The notes beneath the pieces were generated by a model that was not told the DNA's origin, ran no database searches, and saw nothing but the letters and a program-made list of their open reading frames with translations. DNA of 27,107 nucleotides from JBAYSY01 sp041675885 (lineage in GTDB: Bacteria > Pseudomonadota > Alphaproteobacteria > Rhodobacterales > Rhodobacteraceae), in assembly GCA_041675885.1 (NCBI GenBank), contig JBAYSY010000039.1, positions 1-27,107 on the forward strand. The letters are read 5' to 3'. Position numbers and translations under genes: made by a program. Positions 15,209-23,145 of this stretch are shown one piece after another. Each line of letters starts with the position of its first letter. The first letter of the stretch is position 1.

Positions 15209-16695
15209 CACACCGCCCCTGCCCCGTCGAGCGCGGCGACCGCGATCGACGCCTGTTCCACATCGTCGAACGGATAGACCCGCCCGGCGATCTCCTGCCC
15301 CGATTCGTGGCCCTTGCCCGCGATCAGCAGCGCGTCGCCCGGGCCCAGCGCATCGACGCCGCGCAGGATCGCCTCGGCCCGGTCGCCGACCTCGTTGGCG
15401 TCGGGGCAGCCCTGCATCACCTCGGCCCGGATCGCCGCCGGGTCTTCGGTGCGCGGGTTGTCGTCGGTCACATAGACCACATCGGCGCCCTCGGCCGCCA
15501 CCTGCCCCATCAGGGGCCGCTTGAGCCGGTCGCGGTCGCCGCCCGCGCCGAACACGACGACGATGCGGCCCATCACATGCGGGCGCAGCGATTGCAGGGC
15601 CGAGACCAGCGCCCCGGGCTTGTGCGAGTAATCGACGAACACCGCCGCGCCATTGGCCCGGGTGGCGGCAAGCTGCATCCGGCCGCGCACGGTGCGCAGG
15701 CCCGGCAGCGCGGCAAGGACCGCCTCGGCCCCGGCCCCGGCGCCGATGGCGAGGCCCGCCGCCGCCAGCACGTTTTCGGCCTGGAAGCCGCCGATAAGAT
15801 CGAGCCGCACCTGCCGCGCCGCGCCCTGCCAGCTGAATCGCAATTCCTGCCCGGTCGCGTCATACCGCTGGCCGAGGATGCGCAGCGCCGCCCCTTCGCC
15901 GCGCCCGATCTCCAGGAGGCGCTGGCCCCGGCCCAGCGCGAGGTCGCGCATCTGCCGCCCGCGTTCGTCGTCGGTGTTGATGACCGCCACCCCGTCTTCG
16001 GGCAGAACGCGGGCGAACAGCCCGGCCTTGGCGGCGAAATATTCGTCGAAGCCCGCGTGGTAATCCAGATGGTCCTGGCTGAAGTTGGTGAACCCCGCCG
16101 CCGCCAGCCGCACCCCGTCGAGGCGGCGCTGGTCGAGCCCGTGCGAGGACGCCTCCATCGCCGCATGGGTCACGCCCTCGGCGGCCATGGCGGCAAGGGC
16201 GCGATGCAGGGTAATGGGTTCGGGCGTGGTATGGGCGAGCGGGGCCTCCCAGTCGCCCTCGACCCCCATGGTGCCGAGGTTGCAGGCCGCAAAGCCCAGC
16301 GCCTGCCAGATCTGCCGGGTGAAGCTGGTGACCGAGGTCTTGCCCGAGGTGCCGGTCACCGCCACCATCACTTCGGGCTGGGCGCCGAACCACAGCGCCG
16401 CCGCCCCGGCAAGGGTCTGGCGCGGGTCTTCGGCAACCACCAGCGCGGCGTCGGAGGCGACCAGCACATCGGCGGCGATCCGCGCGCCCTCGGCATCGGT
16501 CAGCACCGCGCCCGCGCCCATCCGCAGCGCATAGGTGATGAACTCGGCCCCATGCACCCGGCTGCCGGGAAGGGCGGCGAACAGGAAGCCCTCGCGCACC
16601 TCGCGGCTGTCCACGGCAAGGCCGGTCACCCGCGCCTCGCGCCCGCCGCGGGCGGTCAGCCCAAGCTCCGCCAGCGTCCGTGTCATCTGCGCCAT
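15208..16695 (-). CDS. murE: UDP-N-acetylmuramoyl-tripeptide synthetase (meso-diaminopimelate adding)
   Basis: The 495-residue ligase adds the third peptide residue to UDP-MurNAc-L-Ala-D-Glu. Motifs: LAVDSREVREGFLFAALPGS (26-45), P-loop VTGTSGKTSVTSF (113-125), EASSHGLDQ (181-189), FTNFSQDHLDYH, and DNPR at 412-415, the signature that selects meso-diaminopimelate over lysine. This fits a Gram-negative cell wall. The ATG at 16695 has GGAAGG upstream; a second ATG three codons later is also possible. It lies 29 bases after the ftsI stop. Confidence 0.96.
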   Translation of the reverse strand: MAQMTRTLAELGLTARGGREARVTGLAVDSREVREGFLFAALPGSRVHGAEFITYALRMGAGAVLTDAEGARIAADVLVASDAALVVAEDPRQTLAGAAALWFGAQPEVMVAVTGTSGKTSVTSFTRQIWQALGFAACNLGTMGVEGDWEAPLAHTTPEPITLHRALAAMAAEGVTHAAMEASSHGLDQRRLDGVRLAAAGFTNFSQDHLDYHAGFDEYFAAKAGLFARVLPEDGVAVINTDDERGRQMRDLALGRGQRLLEIGRGEGAALRILGQRYDATGQELRFSWQGAARQVRLDLIGGFQAENVLAAAGLAIGAGAGAEAVLAALPGLRTVRGRMQLAATRANGAAVFVDYSHKPGALVSALQSLRPHVMGRIVVVFGAGGDRDRLKRPLMGQVAAEGADVVYVTDDNPRTEDPAAIRAEVMQGCPDANEVGDRAEAILRGVDALGPGDALLIAGKGHESGQEIAGRVYPFDDVEQASIAVAALDGAGAV

Positions 16696-16724
16696 GGCCC
16701 CCGCCTTCCGCCCGTTCGATCCGT

Positions 16725-18506
16725 TCAGTTGCGCACGGGTGTTATCCCATCCGGCACCACGGTTTCAATGACCGGAAGTTCGCCCAGGAGCGGCGCGATG
16801 CGGCGCACCACCTCGCCCATCACCGGCGCGGCGGTCCAGCCCGCGGTGCGCCGCGCCTCGGTGCCCGAGGTCTCGACCGGCTCGTCGAGCGAGATCACCA
16901 CCACGTAGCGCGGATCGTGCATCGGGAAGGCCCCGGCGAAGTTGGCCATCACCCGGTCCTTGTAATAGCCGCCTTCGGGGCGGGTCTTGTCGGCGGTGCC
17001 GGTCTTTCCGCCCACGGCGTAGCCCGGCACATCGGCCATGCGCGCGGTGCCCTCGGTGACCACCGACCGCAGCATGTCGCGCACCTGGGCCGAGGTGCGG
17101 GCCGAGATGATGCGTTCGCGCGCGGGCGGGGTGTCGCGGCGCAGCAGCGTGGGTTCCACCCGGTAGCCGCCGTTCACCAGCGCCGCATAGGCCGAGGCAA
17201 GGTGCATCGGGCTGGCCGAAAGCCCGTGACCGTAGGAGATGGTGGCCGAGTGGATATCGGACCAGCGCGGCGGCAGGATCGGGCGGGCGCCGGGGGCCTC
17301 GACCATCTCGATGGCGGTCGGCTCCAGGAAACCCATCAGTTGCAGGAACGCCTGCTGCCTTGTGGCGCCGATCATCTGCGCCAGCCGGGCGCTGCCGATG
17401 TTCGAGCTTTTGACGATCACGTCGCGGACCGAGTTTTCCGGCCCGTAGTTGCGGAAGTCGCGCACCCGGAACCGGCCGAGCGTCATCGGCCCCCTGGTGT
17501 CGATCATGGTCGCGGGGTTGACGAGGCCCAGTTCCAGCGCCTGCGCCGCCGGGAAGATCTTCATCACCGAGCCGAGTTCATAGACCCCCTGCAATGCCCG
17601 GTTGAACAGCGGGCTGTCGCCCGGCTCGCCCTCGGTCGGGGGGCGGGGGCGGTCGTTGGGGTCGAAATCGGGGAGCGAGACCATGGCGACGATCTCGCCC
17701 GTATGCGCGTCCATCACGATGGCGGCGGCGCCCTTGGCATTCAGAAGCCGCATCCCCGCCCCCAGCACCTCGGCCACCACCGCCTGGATGGTGAGGTCGA
17801 GCGAGGTCACCAGAGGTTCGTCGAGCCGGGCCGGGTCGCGCAGGCGCTCGTCCAGCGCCCGTTCGATGCCCGCCACGCCGATCACCTCGGCGGAATGGAC
17901 GCCCTCGGTGCCGAAGCTGGCGCCGCCCAGCACATGGGCGGCGAGGCGGCCGTTGGGGTAGAGCCGCATCTCGCGCGGGCCGAACAGCAGGCCGGGCTCG
18001 CCGATCTCGTGGACCGCCTGCATCTGTTCGGGCGACAGCTTCCGGCGCAGCCACATGAAGCTGCGCCCGTCGGTGAACTGGCGGTGCAGCCGTTCGGCAT
18101 CGAGTTCCGGGAACAGCCCCGCCAACACCTGCGCGGTGCGGGCCGGGTCGATCAGGTCGCGCGGGTGAGCGTAAAGCGCATGGGTGCCGAGGTTGGTGGC
18201 CAGAACGCGGCCATTGCGGTCGGTGATATCGGCGCGCTGCGCCTGGATCTGCGCGCCCGAGGCGGCGATGCGCGGCTCGGTCGGTTCGCTGGCCGCCAGC
18301 ACCGCCATGCGGAAACCCACCAGCGCGAAGCCGAGGATGAAGGCACAGCCCAGCAGCAGAAGCCGCCCCTCGGCCCGCAGCCGGGCGCGGTCGCGCATCG
18401 CCTCGTGCCGCAGGCGGATGTTCTCGCGCTCGATGCTGTCGGGGTTCTCGCCGCGGTCGCGGGCGGGCAGGACACGGGCAAGCGGGCGCAGGGGCGTGCG
18501 GGTCAT
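16725..18506 (-). CDS. ftsI: Peptidoglycan D,D-transpeptidase FtsI (PBP3)
   Basis: The 593-residue class B penicillin-binding protein crosslinks septal peptidoglycan. It has a short basic cytoplasmic part, one membrane anchor (about 48-68), a pedestal domain (about 80-230) and the transpeptidase domain. The catalytic motifs are intact: Ser313-V-M-Lys316 in YELGSVMKIF, SSN at 367-369 and KTG at 501-503. The frame is open upstream to 18710, but the ATG at 18506 overlaps the ftsL stop (TGATG) and gives the usual N-terminus. It works with FtsL (next gene upstream) and FtsW in the divisome. Confidence 0.95.
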   Translation of the reverse strand: MTRTPLRPLARVLPARDRGENPDSIERENIRLRHEAMRDRARLRAEGRLLLLGCAFILGFALVGFRMAVLAASEPTEPRIAASGAQIQAQRADITDRNGRVLATNLGTHALYAHPRDLIDPARTAQVLAGLFPELDAERLHRQFTDGRSFMWLRRKLSPEQMQAVHEIGEPGLLFGPREMRLYPNGRLAAHVLGGASFGTEGVHSAEVIGVAGIERALDERLRDPARLDEPLVTSLDLTIQAVVAEVLGAGMRLLNAKGAAAIVMDAHTGEIVAMVSLPDFDPNDRPRPPTEGEPGDSPLFNRALQGVYELGSVMKIFPAAQALELGLVNPATMIDTRGPMTLGRFRVRDFRNYGPENSVRDVIVKSSNIGSARLAQMIGATRQQAFLQLMGFLEPTAIEMVEAPGARPILPPRWSDIHSATISYGHGLSASPMHLASAYAALVNGGYRVEPTLLRRDTPPARERIISARTSAQVRDMLRSVVTEGTARMADVPGYAVGGKTGTADKTRPEGGYYKDRVMANFAGAFPMHDPRYVVVISLDEPVETSGTEARRTAGWTAAPVMGEVVRRIAPLLGELPVIETVVPDGITPVRN

Positions 18507-18871
18507 CAAAGCGCCTCCTCGGCCTCGGCGGCAAGTTCCACCACCGCGTCGATCTCCTCGGCAAGTCCGGCGGCGGGATCGGGCGGCAGGGGCATCGGCA
18601 GGTCGTGGATCCGCGCGAACTGGTTCGCGGTCATCGGCATCAGCCCCAGCCGGTCGAAGTTCGCCTCGACCAGTTCGGACAGCCGGTCGGGACGGTTGAG
18701 CCAGGCCCATTCGGCACGCTGCACGGCGATGGCCTCGTTCAGCCGGCCGATCTCGCGCGTCAGCCGCGCCGCCTCGCGGGCGGCGTTCTGGGTGGCGTAG
18801 TTCTCGCGGTAGGCCCAGAAGGCCAGCGCCATCACCGCAAGGGCAGAGAACAGAAAAAAGACCGAGCGCAT
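18506..18871 (-). CDS. ftsL: FtsL-like cell division protein
   Basis: The 121-residue product has one N-terminal membrane segment (about 3-21) followed by a charged, heptad-like coiled-coil stretch (about 28-62: REAARLTREIGRLNEAIAVQ). An acidic tail comes last. Primary sequence is weakly conserved in FtsL proteins, so the call rests on topology and on the invariant position between rsmH and ftsI. FtsL forms the FtsQLB scaffold that activates FtsWI at the septum. It abuts the rsmH stop with no gap and overlaps ftsI by one base. Confidence 0.85.
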   Translation of the reverse strand: MRSVFFLFSALAVMALAFWAYRENYATQNAAREAARLTREIGRLNEAIAVQRAEWAWLNRPDRLSELVEANFDRLGLMPMTANQFARIHDLPMPLPPDPAAGLAEEIDAVVELAAEAEEAL

Positions 18872-19861
18872 CTAGCGTCCCCTTCCGGCAGGCAGTTGCG
18901 GCACCCCGAGCGCGGCGGGATCGACCGGCCCGGCGGGGGTGTCGGTGCGCCGCGCGACCCGCAGCAGCGCCGAGCGCGCGCGGGGGTTGGCGTCGAGTTC
19001 CGCCGCGTCGGGGGCGATGGCGCGGCGGGTGACGGCGGTGAAGCGGGGGGCGACGGCGGCGCGTTCGGGGGCGTGGCGGCTGCCGCCGCCCGTGGTTCCG
19101 GCCCGGTCCTGGATGAACCGCTTGACGATGCGGTCCTCAAGCGAGTGGAAGCTGACCACGGCAAGCATCCCGCCAGGTTTCAGCGCCCGTTCGGCGGCGG
19201 AGAGGCCCTCGACCAGTTCGTCGAATTCGGTGTTCACGGCGATGCGCAGCGCCTGGAAGCTGCGGGTGGCCGGATGGCTCTGGCCCGGTTTCGCGCGCGG
19301 CAGGCAGGACTCGACGATCCGGGCGAGGCGGGCGGTGGTCTCGACAGGCGCCTCGGCGCGGGCAGCCATGATGGCGCGGGCGATGCGGCGCGAGGCGCGT
19401 TCCTCACCGTAGTGGTAGAGGATGTCGGCCAGCGTGGCCTCCGTGGCCTCGTTGACGATTTCACGCGCGGATACCCCCTGCCCGCTCATGCGCATGTCGA
19501 GCGGGCCGTCGCGCAGGAAGGAGAAGCCGCGTTCCGGCTGGTCGAGCTGCATCGACGACACCCCGAGGTCGAGCACCACGCCGTCGAGCGGTTCGCCCGC
19601 ATGTTCGTCAAGCCGCGAGAAGGTGCCCTCGACCAGCCGCAGCCGGTCGCCGTAGCCCCCGGCCCATCCGGCGGCCATGGCCAGCGCCGAAGGGTCGCGG
19701 TCCACGCCGATCACCCGTTCCGCCCCCGCCTCCAGCAGCCCGCGCGCATAGCCGCCCGCGCCGAAGGTGCCGTCAAGCCAGACCCCCCGCACCGGCGCCA
19801 CCGCCGCCAGCAGCGGCCGGAGCAGGACGGGAACATGCGCCGGGCTGTCGGTGGCGCCCAT
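18872..19861 (-). CDS. rsmH: 16S rRNA (cytosine(1402)-N4)-methyltransferase
   Basis: The 329-residue S-adenosylmethionine-dependent enzyme (MraW) methylates N4 of C1402 in the ribosomal decoding centre. Seen are HVPVLLRPLLAAV near the start, the cofactor loop DGTFGAGGYARGLLEAG (about 30-46), VIGVDRDPSALAMA, DLGVSSMQLDQPERGFSF, VNEATEATLADILYHYGEE and GGMLAVVSFHSLEDRIVK. Length and order match the family. Only three bases separate it from the mraZ stop. Confidence 0.96.
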   Translation of the reverse strand: MGATDSPAHVPVLLRPLLAAVAPVRGVWLDGTFGAGGYARGLLEAGAERVIGVDRDPSALAMAAGWAGGYGDRLRLVEGTFSRLDEHAGEPLDGVVLDLGVSSMQLDQPERGFSFLRDGPLDMRMSGQGVSAREIVNEATEATLADILYHYGEERASRRIARAIMAARAEAPVETTARLARIVESCLPRAKPGQSHPATRSFQALRIAVNTEFDELVEGLSAAERALKPGGMLAVVSFHSLEDRIVKRFIQDRAGTTGGGSRHAPERAAVAPRFTAVTRRAIAPDAAELDANPRARSALLRVARRTDTPAGPVDPAALGVPQLPAGRGR

Positions 19862-19864
19862 CGC

Positions 19865-20362
19865 CTAGCCCTCCCCGGAAAGCAGGGTGAGAACGTCCAT
19901 GTCGTCGGGAAGCGATTCGAGCGCCTCGCGGATGCGGGCGTCGCGGTCGGCCTCGTAGTCGTCGGGCCGCCAGATCTGGAAGGTCTCCAGCGCGCCCGCG
20001 AAGATCGCGTCGCCGCCGCCGCCCATGCCGATCCGGTCGCGCAGCCGCTGGTTCAGCACGATCCGGCCGTCGGCATCGACCTCGCAGGTGTCCGAGCCGA
20101 TCACCATGACCTGCTCCAGCAGCCGCCGCTTTTGCGAACCACGCGGCAGGGCGAGGATCTGGGCCTCGACCTCGCGGATCGCGCTGATGGTGTAGCATTC
20201 GAGGAACTTGCGGCGCGGGTCGCCGTGGACGATGCGGACGCGGGGGCGCAGGCCGTCGGTCCAGTCCGGGTCGCCCTGTTCGAGCACACGACGAAAATCG
20301 GCCGGGATGGACACGCGGCCCTTCCCGTCAACCTTCTGCGTGAACTCGCCCGAGAAACTCAC
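19865..20362 (-). CDS. mraZ: Transcriptional regulator MraZ
   Basis: The 165-residue product, a little longer than the E. coli protein, has two SpoVT/AbrB-like halves, each with the D-x-x-G-R motif: KVDGKGRVSIPADFRRVL (10-27) and EVDADGRIVLNQRLRDRI (about 94-111). MraZ forms a ring and binds short direct repeats ahead of its own operon, repressing the dcw genes. The start is GTG (20362), not ATG, with a purine-rich site upstream. A candidate binding array lies about 290 bases upstream (20650-20703). Confidence 0.94.
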   Translation of the reverse strand: MSFSGEFTQKVDGKGRVSIPADFRRVLEQGDPDWTDGLRPRVRIVHGDPRRKFLECYTISAIREVEAQILALPRGSQKRRLLEQVMVIGSDTCEVDADGRIVLNQRLRDRIGMGGGGDAIFAGALETFQIWRPDDYEADRDARIREALESLPDDMDVLTLLSGEG

Positions 20363-20423
20363 GTTCCCTGCGCCTTTCTACTGTCCCTTCCGCCCGGATC
20401 CGCCCGCAACAGGGGCCCCGAAC

Positions 20424-20473
20424 GGACAACGGCGGATCGGGCTGCTGCCTGTGCCCGATCCGCCGCCCTGTCC
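20424..20473 (-). promoter_or_regulatory. Strong hairpin in the mraZ leader
   Basis: CGGCGGATCGGG (20430-20441) pairs perfectly with CCCGATCCGCCG (20454-20465) around a 12-base loop. An outer GGAC/GTCC pair (20424-20427, 20470-20473) extends it across a small internal loop. It lies 60-110 bases ahead of the mraZ GTG, inside the presumed 5' leader. No T tract follows on the minus strand, so it may act on translation, stability or attenuation rather than as a plain terminator. Confidence 0.6.
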
Positions 20474-20634
20474 CATCGCTGGGCTGTCCGGTTACGCCCG
20501 CCACCTGGGGGGATGTCGCTCGCAGGCGCGCCGGATCTCTTGTCTCCGAGGGGGAGGGAAGCCTGATGAAACCTGCCTCGGTGCCTTTCGGGGTCTTTCG
20601 TGTCGCCCCTTTGTGAACTGCCCGCCCTTTCGGT

Positions 20635-20918
20635 GAATCCTTCATGCCATGGTACTGGATGGTGATCAATGGAAAAGTTTGGGGACTGGTGGACAAATAC
20701 TGGAAAGCAACCCTGGATCACGGTGTCACACGCGAGTGATAGTGGCACAGGTTGCGACCTCTGCACTGCGAGACACCAGATATCCGCATCACCAGGTAGA
20801 TTCCGCCGGTTCCATGCGATTCCAGATTTTTCCGGGGAAGTCGGCTCACGGGGCCGGAATCGGCCCTTCATGGTCCCGGTTCGCCCCCCGAAGGAGGCGA
20901 ATCACCATCAGTTGATTC
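20635..20918. promoter_or_regulatory. GANTC cluster upstream of mraZ
   Basis: Six GANTC words (CcrM methyltransferase targets in Alphaproteobacteria) lie at 20635, 20799, 20818, 20857, 20899 and 20914, five of them within 120 bases. By eye such sites occur only about once per kilobase elsewhere in the window. This is the region where the dcw promoter is expected, so methylation- and GcrA-linked cell-cycle control is plausible. Confidence 0.5.
20650..20703 (-). promoter_or_regulatory. Candidate MraZ binding array (10-base period)
   Basis: TGG on the plus strand (CCA on the mraZ coding strand) starts at 20650, 20660, 20670, 20680 and 20690, exactly ten bases apart, with another at 20701. MraZ of E. 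coli binds TGGG-type direct repeats with five-base gaps, the same ten-base period. The position ahead of mraZ fits autoregulation. The local sequence is also less GC-rich than its surroundings, as expected for a promoter. Confidence 0.55.
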
Positions 20919-21250
20919 GGATTGAACAGGTGCCGGGACCGTTCGGGCCTTCGTCCTGGCGCGGCAGTGGGCGCGGGGTTCGAGGGGTGGCCGCCGTCTT
21001 GTATGTTGATCGGCATGGCTGCCCCAAGCCATTCCATTGCAACAAAGGGCAGCGGCCGACGTCGTGCCGAAGGCATGCCTCCGGCGTGACGGGGGGCCGC
21101 TGCAACGGTGGTGGTCTGGCAGTTTATGGTGCCGAATACCCCGACGTATGCGCATGGAGCAACGTTGCAATAGCGGCCGCCCGGGGCGGTCGGCCGCTGC
21201 CCGGCGGCGCTGGCGCGCCTTGATTCCGGGCAAGGGGGACGCTTCAGTGC
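20919..21250. other. Gene-free stretch between the mraZ control region and the REP-like element
   Basis: Open frames exist here on both strands, but they are rich in Arg, Pro and Ala, have no motif I recognise and lack good ribosome sites. I see no RNA gene signature; in particular the GAGGAAAGTCC core of RNase P RNA is absent. It may be decayed mobile DNA. Confidence 0.4.
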
Positions 21251-21350
21251 CGTAGGGTGCGCGCGTAGGGTGCGCTTTAGCGCACCGGCCGCAGACGGCA
21301 CCCGGGGGGGGTGCGCTGAAGCGCACCCTACGCGCTCCTACGGCGCACCT
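21251..21350. repeat. REP-like inverted palindrome pair
   Basis: CGTAGGGTGCGCTTTAGCGC (from 21264) is itself palindromic and is answered in inverted orientation by GTGCGCTGAAGCGCACCCTA (from 21311). A partial extra arm, CGTAGGGTGCG, stands at 21251. This paired arrangement is like bacterial REP/BIME elements. It lies just downstream of the mrp stop. Confidence 0.65.
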
Positions 21351-21374
21351 CCTACAACGGAGGCTGCCCCGTTC

Positions 21375-22442
21375 TCAGGCCAGCCCGCGCGCCACCAGAT
21401 CGGCGGCGATCTTCGCGTAGGCGTCGGCCACCGGCCCCTCGCCCGCTGCCGCCGGGGTACCGCTGTCGCCCGCGAGCCGCACGTCGAGGCTCAGCGGCAG
21501 TTCGCCGAGGAAGGGCAGGCCCAGCGTTTCGGCCTCGGCCCGCACGCCGCCATGGCCGAACAGATGCGCCTCATGCCCGCAGTTGGGGCAGACATAGGCG
21601 GACATGTTCTCGACCAGCCCGAGGATCGGGGTCTTCAAGGTGTTGAACATGCTGATCGCCTTGCGCGCATCCAGCAGCGCCACGTCCTGCGGGGTCGAGA
21701 CGATGATCGCGCCGGTCAGCTGGGTCTTCTGGCACAGGCTGAGCTGCACGTCGCCCGTGCCCGGCGGCAGATCGACGATCAGCACATCGAGCGCCCCCCA
21801 GGCCACCTGCCCGATCATCTGTTGCAGCGCCCCCATCAGCATCGGCCCGCGCCAGATCACCGCGTCGCCTTCCTTCAGCATCAGCCCGATCGACATCATG
21901 GTGACGCCATGCGCCTTCAAGGGCGTGATGGTCTTGCCGTCGGGCGACTGCGGCCGCTGGCTCACCCCCATCATGCGCGGCTGCGAGGGGCCGTAGATAT
22001 CGGCATCCAGCAGCCCGACCCGCCGCCCGGCCCGCCCCAGCGCCACCGCGAGGTTCGACGACACGGTGGACTTGCCGACGCCCCCCTTGCCCGAGCCCAC
22101 CGCGACGATCCGCGCCACCCCCGGCACCGGCTGCGGTCCGGCCTGCGGTGTCGGGTGGCGGCCGATCTTGAGGTCGGGCGGCGGGGCTTTGGGCGCCGCA
22201 TGGGCGGTCAGCACCGCCGAGACCCGCCCGACCCCGGACAATGCTGCAACTGCATCCTCGGCCGCCTTGCGCACGGGTTCCAGCGCCCGCGCCGCCGCCG
22301 CATCGGGGGCCTCGACCACGAATCTGACCAGATCGCCCTCGATCGTCAGCGCCCGGATCAGGTCGGCCGAGACCGGATCGCCGCCGCCCGGCAACGGAAC
22401 CCTTGACAGGGCCTTGAGAATCTCCTCGCGCGTCGGCGCCAT
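21375..22442 (-). CDS. apbC: Mrp/ApbC-type iron-sulfur cluster carrier ATPase
   Basis: The 355-residue protein has an N-terminal DUF59/MIP18-like domain (about 1-85) and a ParA/MinD-like P-loop ATPase domain. The deviant Walker A is GSGKGGVGKST (116-126), followed by LLDADIYGPSQPRMMG and IVDLPPGTGDVQL. The C-x-x-C of CPNCG (Cys285, Cys288) binds a bridging Fe-S cluster in dimers. The family (Mrp, ApbC, NBP35) delivers clusters to apoproteins. The ATG at 22442 is preceded by a perfect AGGAGG; the open frame upstream to 22625 is not supported. It is monocistronic here and divergent from the DUF1127 gene. Confidence 0.93.
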   Translation of the reverse strand: MAPTREEILKALSRVPLPGGGDPVSADLIRALTIEGDLVRFVVEAPDAAAARALEPVRKAAEDAVAALSGVGRVSAVLTAHAAPKAPPPDLKIGRHPTPQAGPQPVPGVARIVAVGSGKGGVGKSTVSSNLAVALGRAGRRVGLLDADIYGPSQPRMMGVSQRPQSPDGKTITPLKAHGVTMMSIGLMLKEGDAVIWRGPMLMGALQQMIGQVAWGALDVLIVDLPPGTGDVQLSLCQKTQLTGAIIVSTPQDVALLDARKAISMFNTLKTPILGLVENMSAYVCPNCGHEAHLFGHGGVRAEAETLGLPFLGELPLSLDVRLAGDSGTPAAAGEGPVADAYAKIAADLVARGLA

Positions 22443-22633
22443 TCGTGCCTCCTTTCCGCCTGTCCGGGCGGCAATGCGCCCACCATTCAGGCATTGGTCG
22501 CCCCCTTCGCGGCCAAGGGCAAGGGCATGCGGCGCCGCTGCCCGGATTTTGTGCAACCCGCCCGGGGCGTGCCCACGGGCTGACGCCGGGTCAGCCATGC
22601 AGATGCTGCAAGGCAGCATTGCCAAGTCAGGGT

Positions 22634-22661
22634 ATTGTGCAGGCGCAGCAATGGCCTATGT
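22634..22661 (+). promoter_or_regulatory. Probable RpoH-type promoter of the DUF1127/sRNA operon
   Basis: TTG (22635-22637) and CCTATGT (22655-22661) are separated by 17 bases. The second word fits the alphaproteobacterial RpoH -10 pattern CYTATNT exactly. The homologous R. sphaeroides operon is known to depend on RpoHI/RpoHII. The -35 part is only partly conserved. Confidence 0.55.
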
Positions 22662-22725
22662 TTGTCTCAACAGAACGACCCGGGCGCAATCCGGCGCCAC
22701 AGATGAGAAGAACCGAGGCAATACG

Positions 22726-22953
22726 ATGGCTTACGTCAGCAGCACCAATGACATCCCTGCGGGGCGGCCCGCGGTGCGCAAGGGCACTTTCGCGACTGCG
22801 ATCCAGGCGATCCGCGAAGGCTTCCGCAGCCGTGCGGTGTACAACCAGACCGTGCGCGAACTGAACGAACTGAACGACCGCGAACTGGCCGATATCGGCC
22901 TCTCGCGCTCGACGATCAACCGGGCTGCGCTGGTCGCGGCCTACGGTCTCTGA
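22726..22953 (+). CDS. DUF1127 small RNA-binding-type protein (CcaF1-like)
   Basis: The 75-residue basic protein ends with the DUF1127 domain: AVYNQTVRELNELNDRELAD (37-56) followed by IGLSRSTINRAALVAAYG. In R. sphaeroides the equivalent gene, RSP_6037 (CcaF1), precedes the sRNAs CcsR1-4 and encodes an RNA-binding protein involved in sRNA maturation and RNA turnover. The same arrangement is seen here, with the first CCTCC-loop hairpin starting eight bases past the stop. GAGG lies eight bases before the ATG. The frame is open further upstream, but only as a shadow of mrp. Orthology is inferred from context. Confidence 0.85.
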   Translation: MAYVSSTNDIPAGRPAVRKGTFATAIQAIREGFRSRAVYNQTVRELNELNDRELADIGLSRSTINRAALVAAYGL

Positions 22954-22955
22954 GT

Positions 22956-23033
22956 TTCGTGCCGGACCCCTCCTCCTCCCCGGGTCTGGCGCAAAGGCGA
23001 CGGCACACTCCTCCTCCCTCGTGTCGTCGCACC
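22956..23033 (+). ncRNA. ccsR1: CcsR-like sRNA, unit 1
   Basis: Two hairpins expose CTCCTCCTCCC in the loop. The first stem is GCCGGACCC (22961-22969) with GGGTCTGGC (22982-22990); the second is CGACGGCAC (22998-23006) with GTGTCGTCG (23021-23029). Each stem has one G-U pair, as would be kept by selection on RNA structure. The loop is complementary to the Shine-Dalgarno consensus. The unit follows the DUF1127 stop directly and is presumably processed from that transcript. Exact ends are estimates. Confidence 0.75.
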
Positions 23034-23037
23034 CTCT

Positions 23038-23137
23038 GCGGGGCCTGAAAGCCCCGGACGGCAACGAAAGGCCCCTCCTCCTCCCTGGGCCGATCGTTTG
23101 GTGACGGTGCCTCTCCTCCTCCCTGGCACCGTCACCC
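23038..23137 (+). ncRNA. ccsR2: CcsR-like sRNA, unit 2
   Basis: A small hairpin GGGGC/GCCCC (23040-23055) leads into two CTCCTCCTCCC-loop hairpins: GGCCC/GGGCC (23070-23074, 23087-23091) and a perfect 12-base stem GGTGACGGTGCC/GGCACCGTCACC (23100-23111, 23125-23136). The order small hairpin, weak loop hairpin, strong loop hairpin is repeated in units 3 and 4. Confidence 0.75.
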
Positions 23138-23145
23138 ACATATTC

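Noticed and set aside
12542..15277. A 911-codon open frame on the plus strand over mraY and murF
   Set aside because: It is a shadow of conserved mur genes; the composition is Arg/His/Gln-rich with no motif.
16680..20566. Two long plus-strand frames (706 and 653 codons) over ftsI to mraZ
   Set aside because: They are antisense shadows of well-recognised division genes.
20363..20900. RNase P RNA gene upstream of mraZ
   Set aside because: The region is structured, but the conserved GAGGAAAGTCC and ACAGAAA-type cores are missing on both strands.
20846..21326. Small minus-strand proteins of about 150 residues
   Set aside because: Two overlapping frames code for different Arg/Pro/Ala-rich sequences with no motif or ribosome site, as expected by chance at this GC content.
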